Shown piece after piece: positions 50,437 through 59,118 of a stretch of 64,000 nucleotides of DNA; position 1 is the first letter of the stretch; the number at the start of each line of letters is the position of its first letter. The notes under the pieces are model-generated. The model was not told the origin of the DNA. It did no database searches and saw nothing but the letters and a program-made list of their open reading frames with translations. The position numbers and the translations under genes are program-made. The DNA comes from Bin5 sp965218625 (lineage in GTDB: Bacteria > Chloroflexota > Anaerolineae > Caldilineales > Caldilineaceae): positions 744,001-808,000 of the forward strand of contig CBDCLG010000020.1 of NCBI GenBank assembly GCA_965218625.1, given 5' to 3'.

Positions 50437-51102
50437 TTACTGTTGCCCAATGGCTGATAGCTCACCCAGCTTCTCCTGCAAGTAGCGAAAACTAGGTGAT
50501 TTGTTCCTTCTTACGTCCATGTGCGGGGTAATTCTCATTGCCCAAGTGGATTTTTCCTTGCCGACATTCTGCCATCCCTGCTTCGCTAGCGCTTGAGAAC
50601 CACCTCTATACACCGCGTCGGCCAGAAGTTCCCATGTACCGCAAATCGAGTCATTGATGTATCCATTCAATACGGCGTCTCTGGCTTGCGGGTAGGCCGC
50701 TTTGACGGCGTGTATATCACCGAGAAGCCAAGCTTCCCCTTCTTCGATGGCTATACAAAAGCGGGTTTCTGGTTTGGGATAGCACGCATTAAGGACGGCA
50801 AAGAGTTCCTGACGGAATGTCTTCAGGCATTTTCTGTCCAGGTCGCATACTACAATCACCGCAGCCGGACTGTTGGCCGGGTAGTTGGCGAAAGTGTTGC
50901 CATAGCCTTTGAGCAATTTGGGAAGCTGGTTTAGCAAGAGTTGGGCGCCAGCACTGGCGCTTATCGAAAAATTTTTGGGAATGTGACCAATTCCTTTGTA
51001 GGCTATGATTCTGAACGAGTCTTGGCCGCTGATTATCTTTGGAACAAGAATGTCGAGCGCCCGTTTGCCCGACCTGTCTTCGACGAGTATTTCGAAGTGC
51101 AT
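50437..51102 (-). CDS. DUF4276/TOPRIM-like protein, partner of the AAA ATPase
   Basis: A 221-residue protein from ATG 51102 (MHFEILVEDRSGKRALDILVPKIISG); the longer frame overlaps the ATPase gene. The N-terminal 'EILVEDxSxKRAL' with a later VIVVCDLDRKC and FCIAIEEGEAWLLGD follows the TOPRIM/DUF4276 layout (a Glu, then DxD, then acidic residues). The start is 4 bases after the ATPase stop (51107). It is likely the effector or nuclease-like half of a two-gene system; activity is inferred. Confidence 0.72.
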   Translation of the reverse strand: MHFEILVEDRSGKRALDILVPKIISGQDSFRIIAYKGIGHIPKNFSISASAGAQLLLNQLPKLLKGYGNTFANYPANSPAAVIVVCDLDRKCLKTFRQELFAVLNACYPKPETRFCIAIEEGEAWLLGDIHAVKAAYPQARDAVLNGYINDSICGTWELLADAVYRGGSQALAKQGWQNVGKEKSTWAMRITPHMDVRRNKSPSFRYLQEKLGELSAIGQQ

Positions 51103-51106
51103 CCGG

Positions 51107-52387
51107 TCACCTCGGATCAAGATAGTCGCTGTACCATAGGCCACCTAAAGGCAGTCCTTCCGCGACCAGATTTGATACAAATGGGTCTTCGTTGGCCCGG
51201 CGAATGGTCGAGAAACCGTCCCCGCCCTTTTCCAATATCCAGACCTCCTGCGGGTCGAGGGCGTCAACGAAATAGGGTTGATGTGTCGTGACGAATACTT
51301 GTGATCCGCCCCTAGGCACTCTGGCATGCTCGCGGAACTCCTCGGCGAGAGTTTCCAAGAGCTTGTGATAGAGACCGTTTTCCGGCTCTTCAATGCAGAG
51401 AAAAGGAGGTGGCGAAGGATCCTCGAGCAGCAGCAAGTAGGCAAAGACCTTCAGCGTCCCGTCGGACATCTGCTGGGCATATAAGGGGTCCTCAAAGCCC
51501 AGGTCATTGAATCTGAGAAGGAGGCGGCCGTCACTGGTCTTTTCAGTATCGATTCGATCTATGCCGGGGATTTTGGCGGCGATCCCGTTTAGAATGGTCT
51601 TAAAGTGTCGAGGATGTTCACGTTCCATGAACTGGACGACGTTGCCAAGATTATCTCCGTGGATGTTAAGATGTGGTTGAGGCCCGGCCAGTGGCAGGCT
51701 GCGCGCCGCGTCCGGCGTAAAATAGCTGAGATACCACCCTTCGATGAAACGCCGAAAAGCTGAGATGCGCGGGTGCTGTGCCAGGGCGCCCAAGGTAGCT
51801 ATGCCGAGCTTGCGCCGGTCTTCCAGCTCGATGAACTCAGTCTCGCTGGACTCCTCCGGCGCGATCAACTCCCTCAATCCCTCAAGTTGGAGTTGCCCTT
51901 TGCTCTCGTCGATCTCCAGACCTTCTTCCTCTCCTCTCCAAACCCAGCCCTTCCCAGACTCAAGCATCAGGAAAGAAAACGGCCAGCCGTGTCTCTGGCC
52001 GCGCCTTCTCTGCCTTAGGCGTTCTCTCAATACGTAGGGGCGGCCAGATTCGTCAGCGTCAATAGACATTTCATAGGTGATGGGCCGAGCGCCTCGATTC
52101 TCTTTGTAATACACATTGAACTCAATGGGGCCCGTTTCACCCTGCGATCGTATCCTTGCAAAGCCACCGCGTCCTCGTGCATCACAGGCCTCCTCGACGC
52201 CGGACTTAAGGGCATCGGCCAAAAAACCAAAGGCATCGAACATAGCGCTCTTACCGACGCCATTCTTGCCGATGACCGCCGTCATGTCGCTGAGCGGATG
52301 GTCCTTCCGTTGGTTCCAGAGGCGGCCCAGAGTAACATCCTTGAGAACCTTGAAATTCCTTATTCGAAAACCTTGTATTTTGGCCAT
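51107..52387 (-). CDS. AAA (AAA_21/OLD-like) ATPase of a two-gene cassette
   Basis: A 426-residue protein from ATG 52387 (MAKIQGFRIRNFKVLKDVTLG). Walker A AVIGKNGVGKSAMFDAF (~41), signature-like QMSDGTLKVFAYLLLLE, Walker B PPFLCIEEPENGLYH (~330), and VFVTTHQPYFVDAL. An N-terminal extension to 52531 lacks family sequence. Followed at 4 bases by the DUF4276 gene. This is the first, leftward-reading gene of the defence island; genes further right (52870 on) read the other way. Confidence 0.82.
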   Translation of the reverse strand: MAKIQGFRIRNFKVLKDVTLGRLWNQRKDHPLSDMTAVIGKNGVGKSAMFDAFGFLADALKSGVEEACDARGRGGFARIRSQGETGPIEFNVYYKENRGARPITYEMSIDADESGRPYVLRERLRQRRRGQRHGWPFSFLMLESGKGWVWRGEEEGLEIDESKGQLQLEGLRELIAPEESSETEFIELEDRRKLGIATLGALAQHPRISAFRRFIEGWYLSYFTPDAARSLPLAGPQPHLNIHGDNLGNVVQFMEREHPRHFKTILNGIAAKIPGIDRIDTEKTSDGRLLLRFNDLGFEDPLYAQQMSDGTLKVFAYLLLLEDPSPPPFLCIEEPENGLYHKLLETLAEEFREHARVPRGGSQVFVTTHQPYFVDALDPQEVWILEKGGDGFSTIRRANEDPFVSNLVAEGLPLGGLWYSDYLDPR

Positions 52388-52587
52388 TTGATACTCCCTA
52401 AGCAACCACTGGATGCTACTACTTTGTGGTAACCCCTGTCTTATATCAGAGAGACGAACGCCCAACTTAAGCCATATACTATTTGTGCAAAGCTCCTTGC
52501 CGCCAGCTACGGCATGGGGTAGTCCGGCCACTCTGAATCCTACTCTGCATCATTCCCGAAGGTCAACTTAACAGTACTGGCGCCCCC

Positions 52588-52744
52588 GGGCAATCGCATC
52601 TAAATCCGGAGGCCAAAGTATTCCACAGAGGGCGCCCACAAGGGGCGCCCCTACCAATTGTCGTTTGTTTTCGGCGGTTTTTTCGGAGTTGGGCTCGAAC
52701 CAGGTAGTGTGGCGGGTCTTGACCCAATTCGATGCAATCGCCCT
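52588..52744. repeat. ~158-bp dispersed element, copy 2
   Basis: It begins GGGCAATCGCATCTAAATC and ends GATGCAATCGCCCT; the two ends are imperfect inverted repeats of ~20 bases. It contains the same GGGCGCC...GGGCGCC hairpin (52629-52650) as copy 1. It occupies a third of the 482-base gap 52388-52869; the rest of the gap shows no gene. Confidence 0.65.
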
Positions 52745-52869
52745 GACTGGCGCCCATATCAGCCCAGATCCCATCGCCTCCACCTTACCTGTGCCTGAAA
52801 CACCTGCCATAAAGTAAACTATCTTGGAACCGACTTTACCCGTTCCTCATCACCATCTGGACCACGCCC

Positions 52870-54738
52870 ATGTCATCCTCTTTCGCTACTTTCACAAATC
52901 CGCCAGCTGAGTTTTCTGTGCTGCCGTTCTGGTTCTGGAATGACGACCTCGACGCGGACGAAATCCGGCGGCAGATCGCTGATTTCGAGGCGCACGGGGT
53001 ACATGGGTTCATCATTCATCCGCGGGTGGGGCTGCCGCGCGCGCTGGGGTGGATGTCGGAGGCGCTGCTGGCGTTTTACGATGTTGCGATCGAGGAGGCG
53101 GCGCGGCGGGGGATGCAGGTGGTCCTGTACGACGAGGGTATGTACCCGTCGGGCTCGTCGGCGGGGCAGGTGGTGGAGGAGAACCCGGCCTACCAGACGC
53201 GCTGCCTGGAGGCGCGCGCGCTGGCGGAGGGCGAAGCGCCGGCGCTGGAGGCGGACGAGACGCTGGTCGCGGTCGTTGCGCGGCGCAGCGGAGAACGGCT
53301 GGCCGTGATCGACCGCAAGATTGACGCCTACATTCGCGGGCTGCACTATATCGACGGCGGCCCGGCGGAGGATGAACCACCGGCGGGCGATTTGCTGAAC
53401 CCGGACGCGGTCGCCTGCTTCATCCGCCTGGTGTACGACAGATTTTATGAACGGTTCGGGCAGCATTTTGGCGGATTGATTCCGGCCATTTTCACGGACG
53501 AGCCCAGCCCGGTGGGCAAACCGCGCGAGCGGGGGGTGTGGCCGGGCACGACCGGGATCCTGGCGCACGTGAACCGCCTGCTGGGCTACGACTTCACGCC
53601 GCATCTGGCGGCGCTGTGGCACGACGATGAGCCGGACGCGGCGCGCTATCGCGCGGACTACGAACGCGCGATCGCGCTGCGGATGGAGGAGACGTGGTAC
53701 GCGCCGCTGTACGACTGGTGTAGCGAACATAACATCGCGCTGACCGGCCATCCGGCGCGGGCGGACGACCTGGGCGCGGAGCGCTATTTCCACATTCCGG
53801 GCCAGGACCTGGTGTGGCGGTGGGTGCTGCCGGATGACCCGACGGCGCTCGAAGGGGCGCAGTCGACGCAGGGCAAGTGCGGCAGCTCGGCTATGATTCA
53901 CAGCGGCCGCGGCCGCAACGCCAACGAGCTGTGCGGCGCGTACGGGCACGAGCTGACGTGGGAGGAGATGAACTGGTTGGCGGACTGGTGTTTCGTGCGC
54001 GGCACGAACATGCTCTTCCCGCACGCCTTCTACTACAGCGTGCGCGGCATCCGCCGCGACGAGCGCCCGCCGGACGTGGGGCCGCACAGCGGGTGGTGGG
54101 GGCGCTACAAGAGCTACGCGGACCGCTGCCGCCGCCTCAGCTGGCTGAACACGGACAGCCGGCATATCTGCTCGATCGCCGTCCTGGGCAAGGTGGACTG
54201 GCTGCCCTGGCAGCCGGCCAAGGTCCTTTTCCAGCACCAGCGCGACTTCAACTACGTGGAGGAGCGGCACCTGTGGGAGGATGCCGCGGTTGACGGGGGC
54301 GGCATAGAGCTGGCCGGTATGCGCTACGCGGCGGTCATCGCGGCGCACGAGCCGGACGAACGCGCGCGCGCTGCCCTGCGAAGGCTGGAAGAGGCCGGAC
54401 GTCTGCTGCGTTACGGCCCCGATACGTCTGCGTCAGAGCTGGTGGCCTTTGTCGACCGGCTGGGGGCTGCCGATGTGCGCGCGGAGCCGGCCGCGGCTGC
54501 GCTGCGCGTGCGCCGTGTGCACAAGGGTGGGCGGGACTGGTGGATTTTGTTCAACGAGGAGGTGGCGCCTTTAACCAGCAGTGTAACGCTTGGGGCCGAT
54601 GGCCCGTTCGTGCTCGTGGACCCCTGGACGGGAGGGAGCCGGCCGTGGGAGAACGGCGCGCAGGTCACACTGGGGCGTTACCAGTTGAAGGTCGTCTGCA
54701 GCGACGGCGGCGATGTGCGTTCATCCCCGAACATCTGA
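52870..54738 (+). CDS. Glycoside hydrolase-like protein (possibly GH106-type)
   Basis: A 622-residue cytosolic protein. LPFWFWNDDLDADEIRRQIADFEAHGVHGFIIHPRVGLP is the TIM-barrel opening seen in alpha-L-rhamnosidase-like (GH106/GH2-related) proteins. Further barrel elements: VVLYDEGMYPSGSSAGQV, GLIPAIFTDEP (candidate acidic catalytic residue), IALTGHPARADD and WLADWCFVRGTNMLFPHAFYYS. The C-terminal ~90 residues (RRVHKGGRDWWILFNEEVAPLTSSVTL) form a beta-domain. There is no signal peptide. A remnant of a related gene lies at 43155-43265. Substrate unknown; the family is not certain. Confidence 0.7.
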   Translation: MSSSFATFTNPPAEFSVLPFWFWNDDLDADEIRRQIADFEAHGVHGFIIHPRVGLPRALGWMSEALLAFYDVAIEEAARRGMQVVLYDEGMYPSGSSAGQVVEENPAYQTRCLEARALAEGEAPALEADETLVAVVARRSGERLAVIDRKIDAYIRGLHYIDGGPAEDEPPAGDLLNPDAVACFIRLVYDRFYERFGQHFGGLIPAIFTDEPSPVGKPRERGVWPGTTGILAHVNRLLGYDFTPHLAALWHDDEPDAARYRADYERAIALRMEETWYAPLYDWCSEHNIALTGHPARADDLGAERYFHIPGQDLVWRWVLPDDPTALEGAQSTQGKCGSSAMIHSGRGRNANELCGAYGHELTWEEMNWLADWCFVRGTNMLFPHAFYYSVRGIRRDERPPDVGPHSGWWGRYKSYADRCRRLSWLNTDSRHICSIAVLGKVDWLPWQPAKVLFQHQRDFNYVEERHLWEDAAVDGGGIELAGMRYAAVIAAHEPDERARAALRRLEEAGRLLRYGPDTSASELVAFVDRLGAADVRAEPAAAALRVRRVHKGGRDWWILFNEEVAPLTSSVTLGADGPFVLVDPWTGGSRPWENGAQVTLGRYQLKVVCSDGGDVRSSPNI

Positions 54739-54842
54739 AGAAAAAAGAAAGGGAGCGACCCAATCGAGTTGCCGCCTACTGTCGAAAACTCTGAGTCAGC
54801 GACAATCGTAGTCACTCCCTACTTTTACCAACCGGCCGTTGC

Positions 54843-55064
54843 TCAGGCCACGCTGGTTACTCTGACAACCTTGCTGGCGGCAGGTCCCTTCGGTCCGTCT
54901 TCGATCTCGAACTCGACCTGGTCGCCTTCAGAAAGGCTGCGGAATCCCTCCGACTGGATCGCGGAGAAATGCACGAATACGTCCGGTCCATCCTCCCGGG
55001 CGATGAAGCCATAGCCCTTCTGATCACTGAACCACTTCACGGTGCCTGCTACTGTTTCACTCAT
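54843..55064 (-). CDS. Cold-shock protein (CspA family)
   Basis: A 73-residue single cold-shock domain: GTVKWFSDQKGYGFI (RNP1) and DVFVHFSAI (RNP2), then GFRSLSEGDQVEFEIEDGPKGPAASKV. ATG 55064 starts the domain directly; an upstream extension to 55124 is not conserved. It binds single-stranded RNA/DNA and melts RNA structure. A strong promoter at 55224-55252 gives an mRNA with a ~150-base leader, the arrangement typical of temperature-responsive cspA mRNAs. Confidence 0.95.
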   Translation of the reverse strand: MSETVAGTVKWFSDQKGYGFIAREDGPDVFVHFSAIQSEGFRSLSEGDQVEFEIEDGPKGPAASKVVRVTSVA

Positions 55065-55223
55065 GGTGAAAACTCTCCTATGCTGACTACGGATACCAGA
55101 TACGGCGCAAAACAACTTGCGCACTGACTGGTGATACTACATGAAAATGCTCCTTGCTTCGTCGCATCGGGAGAACGCTCATACGTAAACCTGTCAGAAC
55201 ACTAACTTATTTTGCTGCATATG

Positions 55224-55252
55224 ATAATACGATCGCTCAGGCTACTTGTCAA
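55224..55252 (-). promoter_or_regulatory. Near-consensus sigma-70 promoter of the cold-shock gene
   Basis: On the minus strand TTGACA (55252-55247), a 17-base spacer, then TATTAT (55229-55224). The predicted transcript starts near 55217, leaving ~150 bases of leader. The gap 55065-55405 also holds the start region of the divergent HAD gene and nothing else recognisable. Confidence 0.75.
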
Positions 55253-55405
55253 ATCGGCGAAAAGTCCGTTTTTTGTGCGGCGAAATGGACGCCGCGGGCC
55301 AGGTAAGGTAGACTGGGACGCGCATCGGTTGCGCCGCACGCCGGAAGCATCCGGCCGGGCGCGAGCCGCCGCCTGCCGTCCACCGGCTTACAGGAGCCGC
55401 ATCCA

Positions 55406-56203
55406 ATGTACTCGGTACTGGCCGTAGACCTGGACGAGACGCTGCTGAATGGCGAAAGCAGCGTGTCGGCGCGCACGATGGCGGCGCTGGAGAAGTGGCA
55501 GGCCGGCGGCCGCAGAATTGTGATCGCGACCGGGCGTCCGCCGCGCTCGACGCGCACCATTCCCTGTGCGCTGCACGGTTTCCCGTGGATCTGCTACAAC
55601 GGCGCCTGGATCGAGTTGGAAGGCGACGTTTTGTTCGAGACAACGATCCCGGTCGAGGATGCGCGCCGCGTCGTGGCTGAGGTGCAGGCGGCGGCGCCCG
55701 ATTGTCGCATAGGGGTCGAAATCGCGGACCAGTTGTATACCAACCGTGAGGGCCAGTGGACCAGCGCCAACCTGGTCGGCGATGTTCTGGCGCACACCAC
55801 GCGTCCCGCCGCCAAGATCCTGACTTCCTTGTCGGAGCTGGACGCGGCGCAGTTCGAGCGTGCAAACGGCCAGGCAGCGGACAGGCAGTCCGATATTTTC
55901 TTAGAGGGACTGCCGCGGTCGTGCCGCGCGCTGATATCGCCAAAGTATGACCTGGTCCAGGTGATTCCCAGCAGCGCGTCGAAAGCGGCGGCGCTGCGCT
56001 GGCTGCTCGACCGCTGGGGCCTGTCGCAGGAAGAGGTGATCGCGTTCGGCGATGACGTCAACGACGTGGAGATGGTGGCCGAGGCTGGGCTGGGCGTGGC
56101 GATGGCGAACGCGGTGCCGGAGGTGAAGGCCGCGGCGGACCGCATTACTGTGAGCAACGAGGAGGACGGCGTGGCGGTCGTGCTGGAGGCGTTTTTGGGC
56201 TGA
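55406..56203 (+). CDS. HAD-superfamily hydrolase (Cof/YidA type)
   Basis: A 265-residue phosphatase: motif I VDLDETLLNGE (DxDxT/S-like), motif II IVIATGRPPRST, Lys in YDLVQVIPSSASKAAALRWLL and motif IV FGDDVNDVEMVAEAGLGVAMANA. The C2B cap lies between. Members hydrolyse sugar phosphates and other small phosphate esters. Divergent from the cold-shock gene. Substrate unknown. Confidence 0.92.
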   Translation: MYSVLAVDLDETLLNGESSVSARTMAALEKWQAGGRRIVIATGRPPRSTRTIPCALHGFPWICYNGAWIELEGDVLFETTIPVEDARRVVAEVQAAAPDCRIGVEIADQLYTNREGQWTSANLVGDVLAHTTRPAAKILTSLSELDAAQFERANGQAADRQSDIFLEGLPRSCRALISPKYDLVQVIPSSASKAAALRWLLDRWGLSQEEVIAFGDDVNDVEMVAEAGLGVAMANAVPEVKAAADRITVSNEEDGVAVVLEAFLG

Positions 56204-56309
56204 CCGCCTGGGGAAATAACGACTCTTACTCTTCCTTTGAATTGACCGCGCTCTACAGTTCCTCGCCCAAGGTGAGGAATCTCTCATTGTACCATTCAAG
56301 CTTGGCTTC

Positions 56310-56468
56310 ATGGGCGAAAGACCTCTGGTCAAGCAATGCCCAACTTGCCAACAGTTTTCGCCGGTGGAGAGCAAAGTATGTGCGGGATGTGGGTTGGACT
56401 TTGTTCTGGCGGAACTGTCGGCAGAAGAGCGCGAAGTGCTCTTTTCAGAGCTGGCCGCATGCGGCTAA
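56310..56468 (+). CDS. Small zinc-ribbon protein, 52 residues
   Basis: ATG 56310 opens MGERPLVKQCPTCQQFSPVESKVCAGCGLDFVLAELSAEEREVLFSELAACG, ending at TAA 56468. CPTC and CAGC form a C-x2-C-x13-C-x2-C zinc ribbon, followed by an amphipathic acidic helix. The ribosome-binding site is weak. The pattern of paired cysteines and a clean stop suggests a real microprotein. It lies between the HAD gene and the convergent low-GC cassette. Function unknown. Confidence 0.55.
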   Translation: MGERPLVKQCPTCQQFSPVESKVCAGCGLDFVLAELSAEEREVLFSELAACG

Positions 56469-56535
56469 ATGCACCTTATTTTTCCCATTTCGAGGTCTAA
56501 CGATTGGGGCTCACCATAATCCTCTCTTTCTGACC

Positions 56536-57126
56536 TTACTGATTAACTTCCCTGAATTCTGAGAAGCTAAATTTGTGCCCTGCTGAGTAGATTCTGTAAT
56601 ATATTTCCAGCCTGGTACTGACGTCCCATTTCTCAAACATCCGGGAAGTTTGCCTTTTCATGCCTCCCTTATTTACCAAGCCAGAATAGCTAGTTCCAAC
56701 CATAAAAAACTTAACATTGAGTTCCTTTTCGGGACACTTCATGAAACTATGTTCCAAGAACACTTCTAAAATGTACTTCAGATAAGGAGCAGACCATCTT
56801 AACTGCGACACCGCATGTTTTGTAGGCACTTGGTTTTCGAGTTCGATGAGGTAGGCAACATATTCATCATTTGTTTCTTCAAGAACCAAGAAATCGCAAC
56901 GATCTCCAAACCCTTTTCCCCCTCTGAGATACGTGGTCGATCCCCCTAAATGATCAAAATTGATGACTACAAGACCCCGATCAACATTTTCGATTTTCAC
57001 TTGCATCCAATAACCAGTCTTCTTCTCTTCAAGGTAAACTGCCCGACCGTCCCAACGAATGTTCTTTGTCTTCCTCTCTTCTTGGATATTCTCGTCTAAC
57101 CAGCCCGAAAACAGGAGGCTATTCAT
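56536..57126 (-). CDS. Uncharacterised partner of the low-GC ATPase
   Basis: A 196-residue protein from ATG 57126 (MNSLLFSGWLDENIQEERKTKNIRWDGRAVYLEEKKTGYW...), overlapping the ATPase stop by 8 bases. Central segments CDFLVLEETNDEYVAYLIELENQVPTKHAVSQLRWSAPYL could form a restriction-like core (D ... ELE-N), and NVKFFMVGTSYSG follows. That reading is tentative. Strongly AT-rich compared with the rest of the window. Expected effector of the two-gene unit. Not recognised. Confidence 0.6.
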   Translation of the reverse strand: MNSLLFSGWLDENIQEERKTKNIRWDGRAVYLEEKKTGYWMQVKIENVDRGLVVINFDHLGGSTTYLRGGKGFGDRCDFLVLEETNDEYVAYLIELENQVPTKHAVSQLRWSAPYLKYILEVFLEHSFMKCPEKELNVKFFMVGTSYSGLVNKGGMKRQTSRMFEKWDVSTRLEIYYRIYSAGHKFSFSEFREVNQ

Positions 57127-58579
57127 ATTCGTCGCCCCCAAGAATGATTCTGGAACCAAGCACGCTGGAAACTCGAACCAATTCGTCAATGGAATTTTCG
57201 AATGATGGGACTTCGATGCCAAACGCATTTTTGTGGCATGACACGAGGTCGCCATCTTTGGCATAGTATGCCTCTATTACTGACGGGTCTATCGAGTCGC
57301 CCTCTTTGTATCCGAGGTCACTTAGAAGCTCTTTCTTGTTGTCGAAAGACCCATGTAGCATAATGAGGTTGTTGATTTCTTTGATGATATAGTCGCTGTG
57401 AGTAGAAATCAGAATCTTCATCCCTGAGTTTACCCACCTAACTAGGGCGCGAGCAAGTTGTATCTGGTTCATCGTATCTAGATGACTTTCCGGTTCGTCA
57501 ATTATCAAGAGTGTACTCTGGTCTTCTCGATTAAGAACAAAATTGAAGAAGAGCCTCGACATCTCCGTAGCTGACGAAGAGGACAGGTGCAAAGGGATTT
57601 TTTCCCCATGCGGGTTGCCCTCTGAAGGAATAAAGTAGAGAATACCATCTGACTTAATAAAACTCCCCCCAACTATCTTCTCCAAGTCTCTTTCCGCCCC
57701 TCCTTTCTCTGAATTCAAGAACTCAGAAGAAAAATCAGGGATTTCTTTTACGAAGTTTATTTCATCATCTATCGGCAAAGCATAGCGGCTCGTGTGCGTG
57801 CGTAAGAATTCGGCTGGTGATAGATCGTGTTCACCCTCCAATTGTTGTAACTGCCTCACTGTGAATCTTCTCTTACTCTCCATTTCTGAATGGAACAAGG
57901 AAGTTGCTAGACGGACAGAAGTGCTGCACTTCGGTGTCCTAAAAAAATTTTGCGTGTCCTGAAATAAGAATCGCGCATACGCTTGCTGGATATTACTTTC
58001 TAGGAGCAACCTCTGAAAAAGCTCATCTGCCCTCACTTTTCTTTTCTTAGTCTTGTCTCTTTCAAGAATGAATAACAGCCTGTTTTCGCTGTAAAAGATC
58101 GATAAATCCCCTCCCATCAGAGTTTCGATAGAAATTCCGACAGGAGGAAACTCTGGACCCCTCTTGTCTTCTTCAACTTCAAAGACAGCTCGGGAAAAAG
58201 TCCCAGCACTCGCATTGAAAACATAGTCGATTTTATTATGCGAGTACAGTCTACACATTTGTCTAATCAATTGGGTTCTATCTTCATCGAAACCCTCCTT
58301 AGAGAATTCCACTTCGAAATTCCCATTCTCCAGAAGGGTTTGCGATACGCTACTGAAAGGGGCTGGGATCCCGTATGAAAACGAATCGCTTTTCCCCCAT
58401 TCACTCATGACTTCCTCCACAAGCTCTGAAAAATCGCGCAAGAAACCATACAATGTGTATACCAAGTAGGTCTTGCCAGTATTGTTCCGGCCAGTAATTA
58501 TTGTGAGATCGCCCAGCCTCAAGGTGGCGTCTCTTACCGGACCCAAATCTTTGAATTTGAATTCCCAATTCTGGAACAT
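57119..58579 (-). CDS. Low-GC AAA/OLD-like ATPase of a two-gene cassette
   Basis: A 486-residue protein: FKDLGPVRDATLRLGDLTIITGRNNTGKTYLVYTLYGFL (Walker A ~30-38), long helical middle, SSATEMSRLFFNFVL (signature-like), TLLIIDEPESHLDTMNQIQLARAL (Walker B ~360) and ILISTHSDYIIKEINNL. Related to putative ATPases adjoining nuclease-like genes in defence loci. Codon use is clearly AT-rich, unlike its neighbours, indicating recent transfer. It has its own promoter (58643-58671) overlapped by an inverted repeat. Confidence 0.8.
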   Translation of the reverse strand: MFQNWEFKFKDLGPVRDATLRLGDLTIITGRNNTGKTYLVYTLYGFLRDFSELVEEVMSEWGKSDSFSYGIPAPFSSVSQTLLENGNFEVEFSKEGFDEDRTQLIRQMCRLYSHNKIDYVFNASAGTFSRAVFEVEEDKRGPEFPPVGISIETLMGGDLSIFYSENRLLFILERDKTKKRKVRADELFQRLLLESNIQQAYARFLFQDTQNFFRTPKCSTSVRLATSLFHSEMESKRRFTVRQLQQLEGEHDLSPAEFLRTHTSRYALPIDDEINFVKEIPDFSSEFLNSEKGGAERDLEKIVGGSFIKSDGILYFIPSEGNPHGEKIPLHLSSSSATEMSRLFFNFVLNREDQSTLLIIDEPESHLDTMNQIQLARALVRWVNSGMKILISTHSDYIIKEINNLIMLHGSFDNKKELLSDLGYKEGDSIDPSVIEAYYAKDGDLVSCHKNAFGIEVPSFENSIDELVRVSSVLGSRIILGGDEYE

Positions 58580-58642
58580 GATGGATCAAACCCTCTCAAT
58601 TCATGTCTTATGGACGATGCTGTGGCAACAACGACCAATGCT

Positions 58643-58681
58643 AGTATAGTCGAATTAGAAACGCCTACCAATCTATGGTAG
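58643..58681 (-). promoter_or_regulatory. Promoter and overlapping inverted repeat of the low-GC cassette
   Basis: On the minus strand TTGGTA (58671-58666), a 17-base spacer and TATACT (58648-58643), ~65 bases before the ATPase start. A palindrome CTACCA-ATCTA-TGGTAG (58665-58681) covers the -35 box and could be an operator. The rest of the gap 58580-58902 has no gene. Confidence 0.5.
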
Positions 58682-58902
58682 GTTTTCGTCTTACTACTCT
58701 ATTTGATACCGCGTTTATTCTTCTGACCACCCCCTTTCGTTAATGTACTACTATAAGATCATAGCGACGTGGCGAAAATCTGTGATGTTAAGCGTATTGA
58801 ACCCAAAAAGATGGGGCTGTGCCCAAGCGCGCAGATGGATTGACCTTCGAATGCCTGGCAGGTTATGATTGGAGGCAATCGTTGGTTCACGTCGAGGAGA
58901 TC

Positions 58903-59118
58903 ATGCGGATAACCAAACAGGGGCAGATCACCATCCCCAAACAGCTGCGAGACCAATTCGGTCTAAGCCAGGACGCGGAAGTTGAGATCACGCCGACCGC
59001 CCGGGGTCTGCTCATACAGAAACAGAGTGCGGCGCAGCACCCGGTGGACCGTGTACGCGGGATTCTCGATGGCATCTGCGAGGTAGATGAATACCTGGAG
59101 GAAATCCGGGGTAGGTAA
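58903..59118 (+). CDS. AbrB/MazE-like antitoxin
   Basis: A 71-residue swapped-hairpin DNA-binding protein: MRITKQGQITIPKQLRDQFGLSQDAEVEITPTARGLLIQK is the AbrB/MazE/VapB pattern, and the C-terminal DRVRGILDG...EVDEYLEEIRGR is the toxin-binding tail. ATG 58903 has GAGGAG directly upstream. Its stop overlaps the beginning of the PIN toxin gene. Likely also the pair's autorepressor. Confidence 0.88.
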   Translation: MRITKQGQITIPKQLRDQFGLSQDAEVEITPTARGLLIQKQSAAQHPVDRVRGILDGICEVDEYLEEIRGR

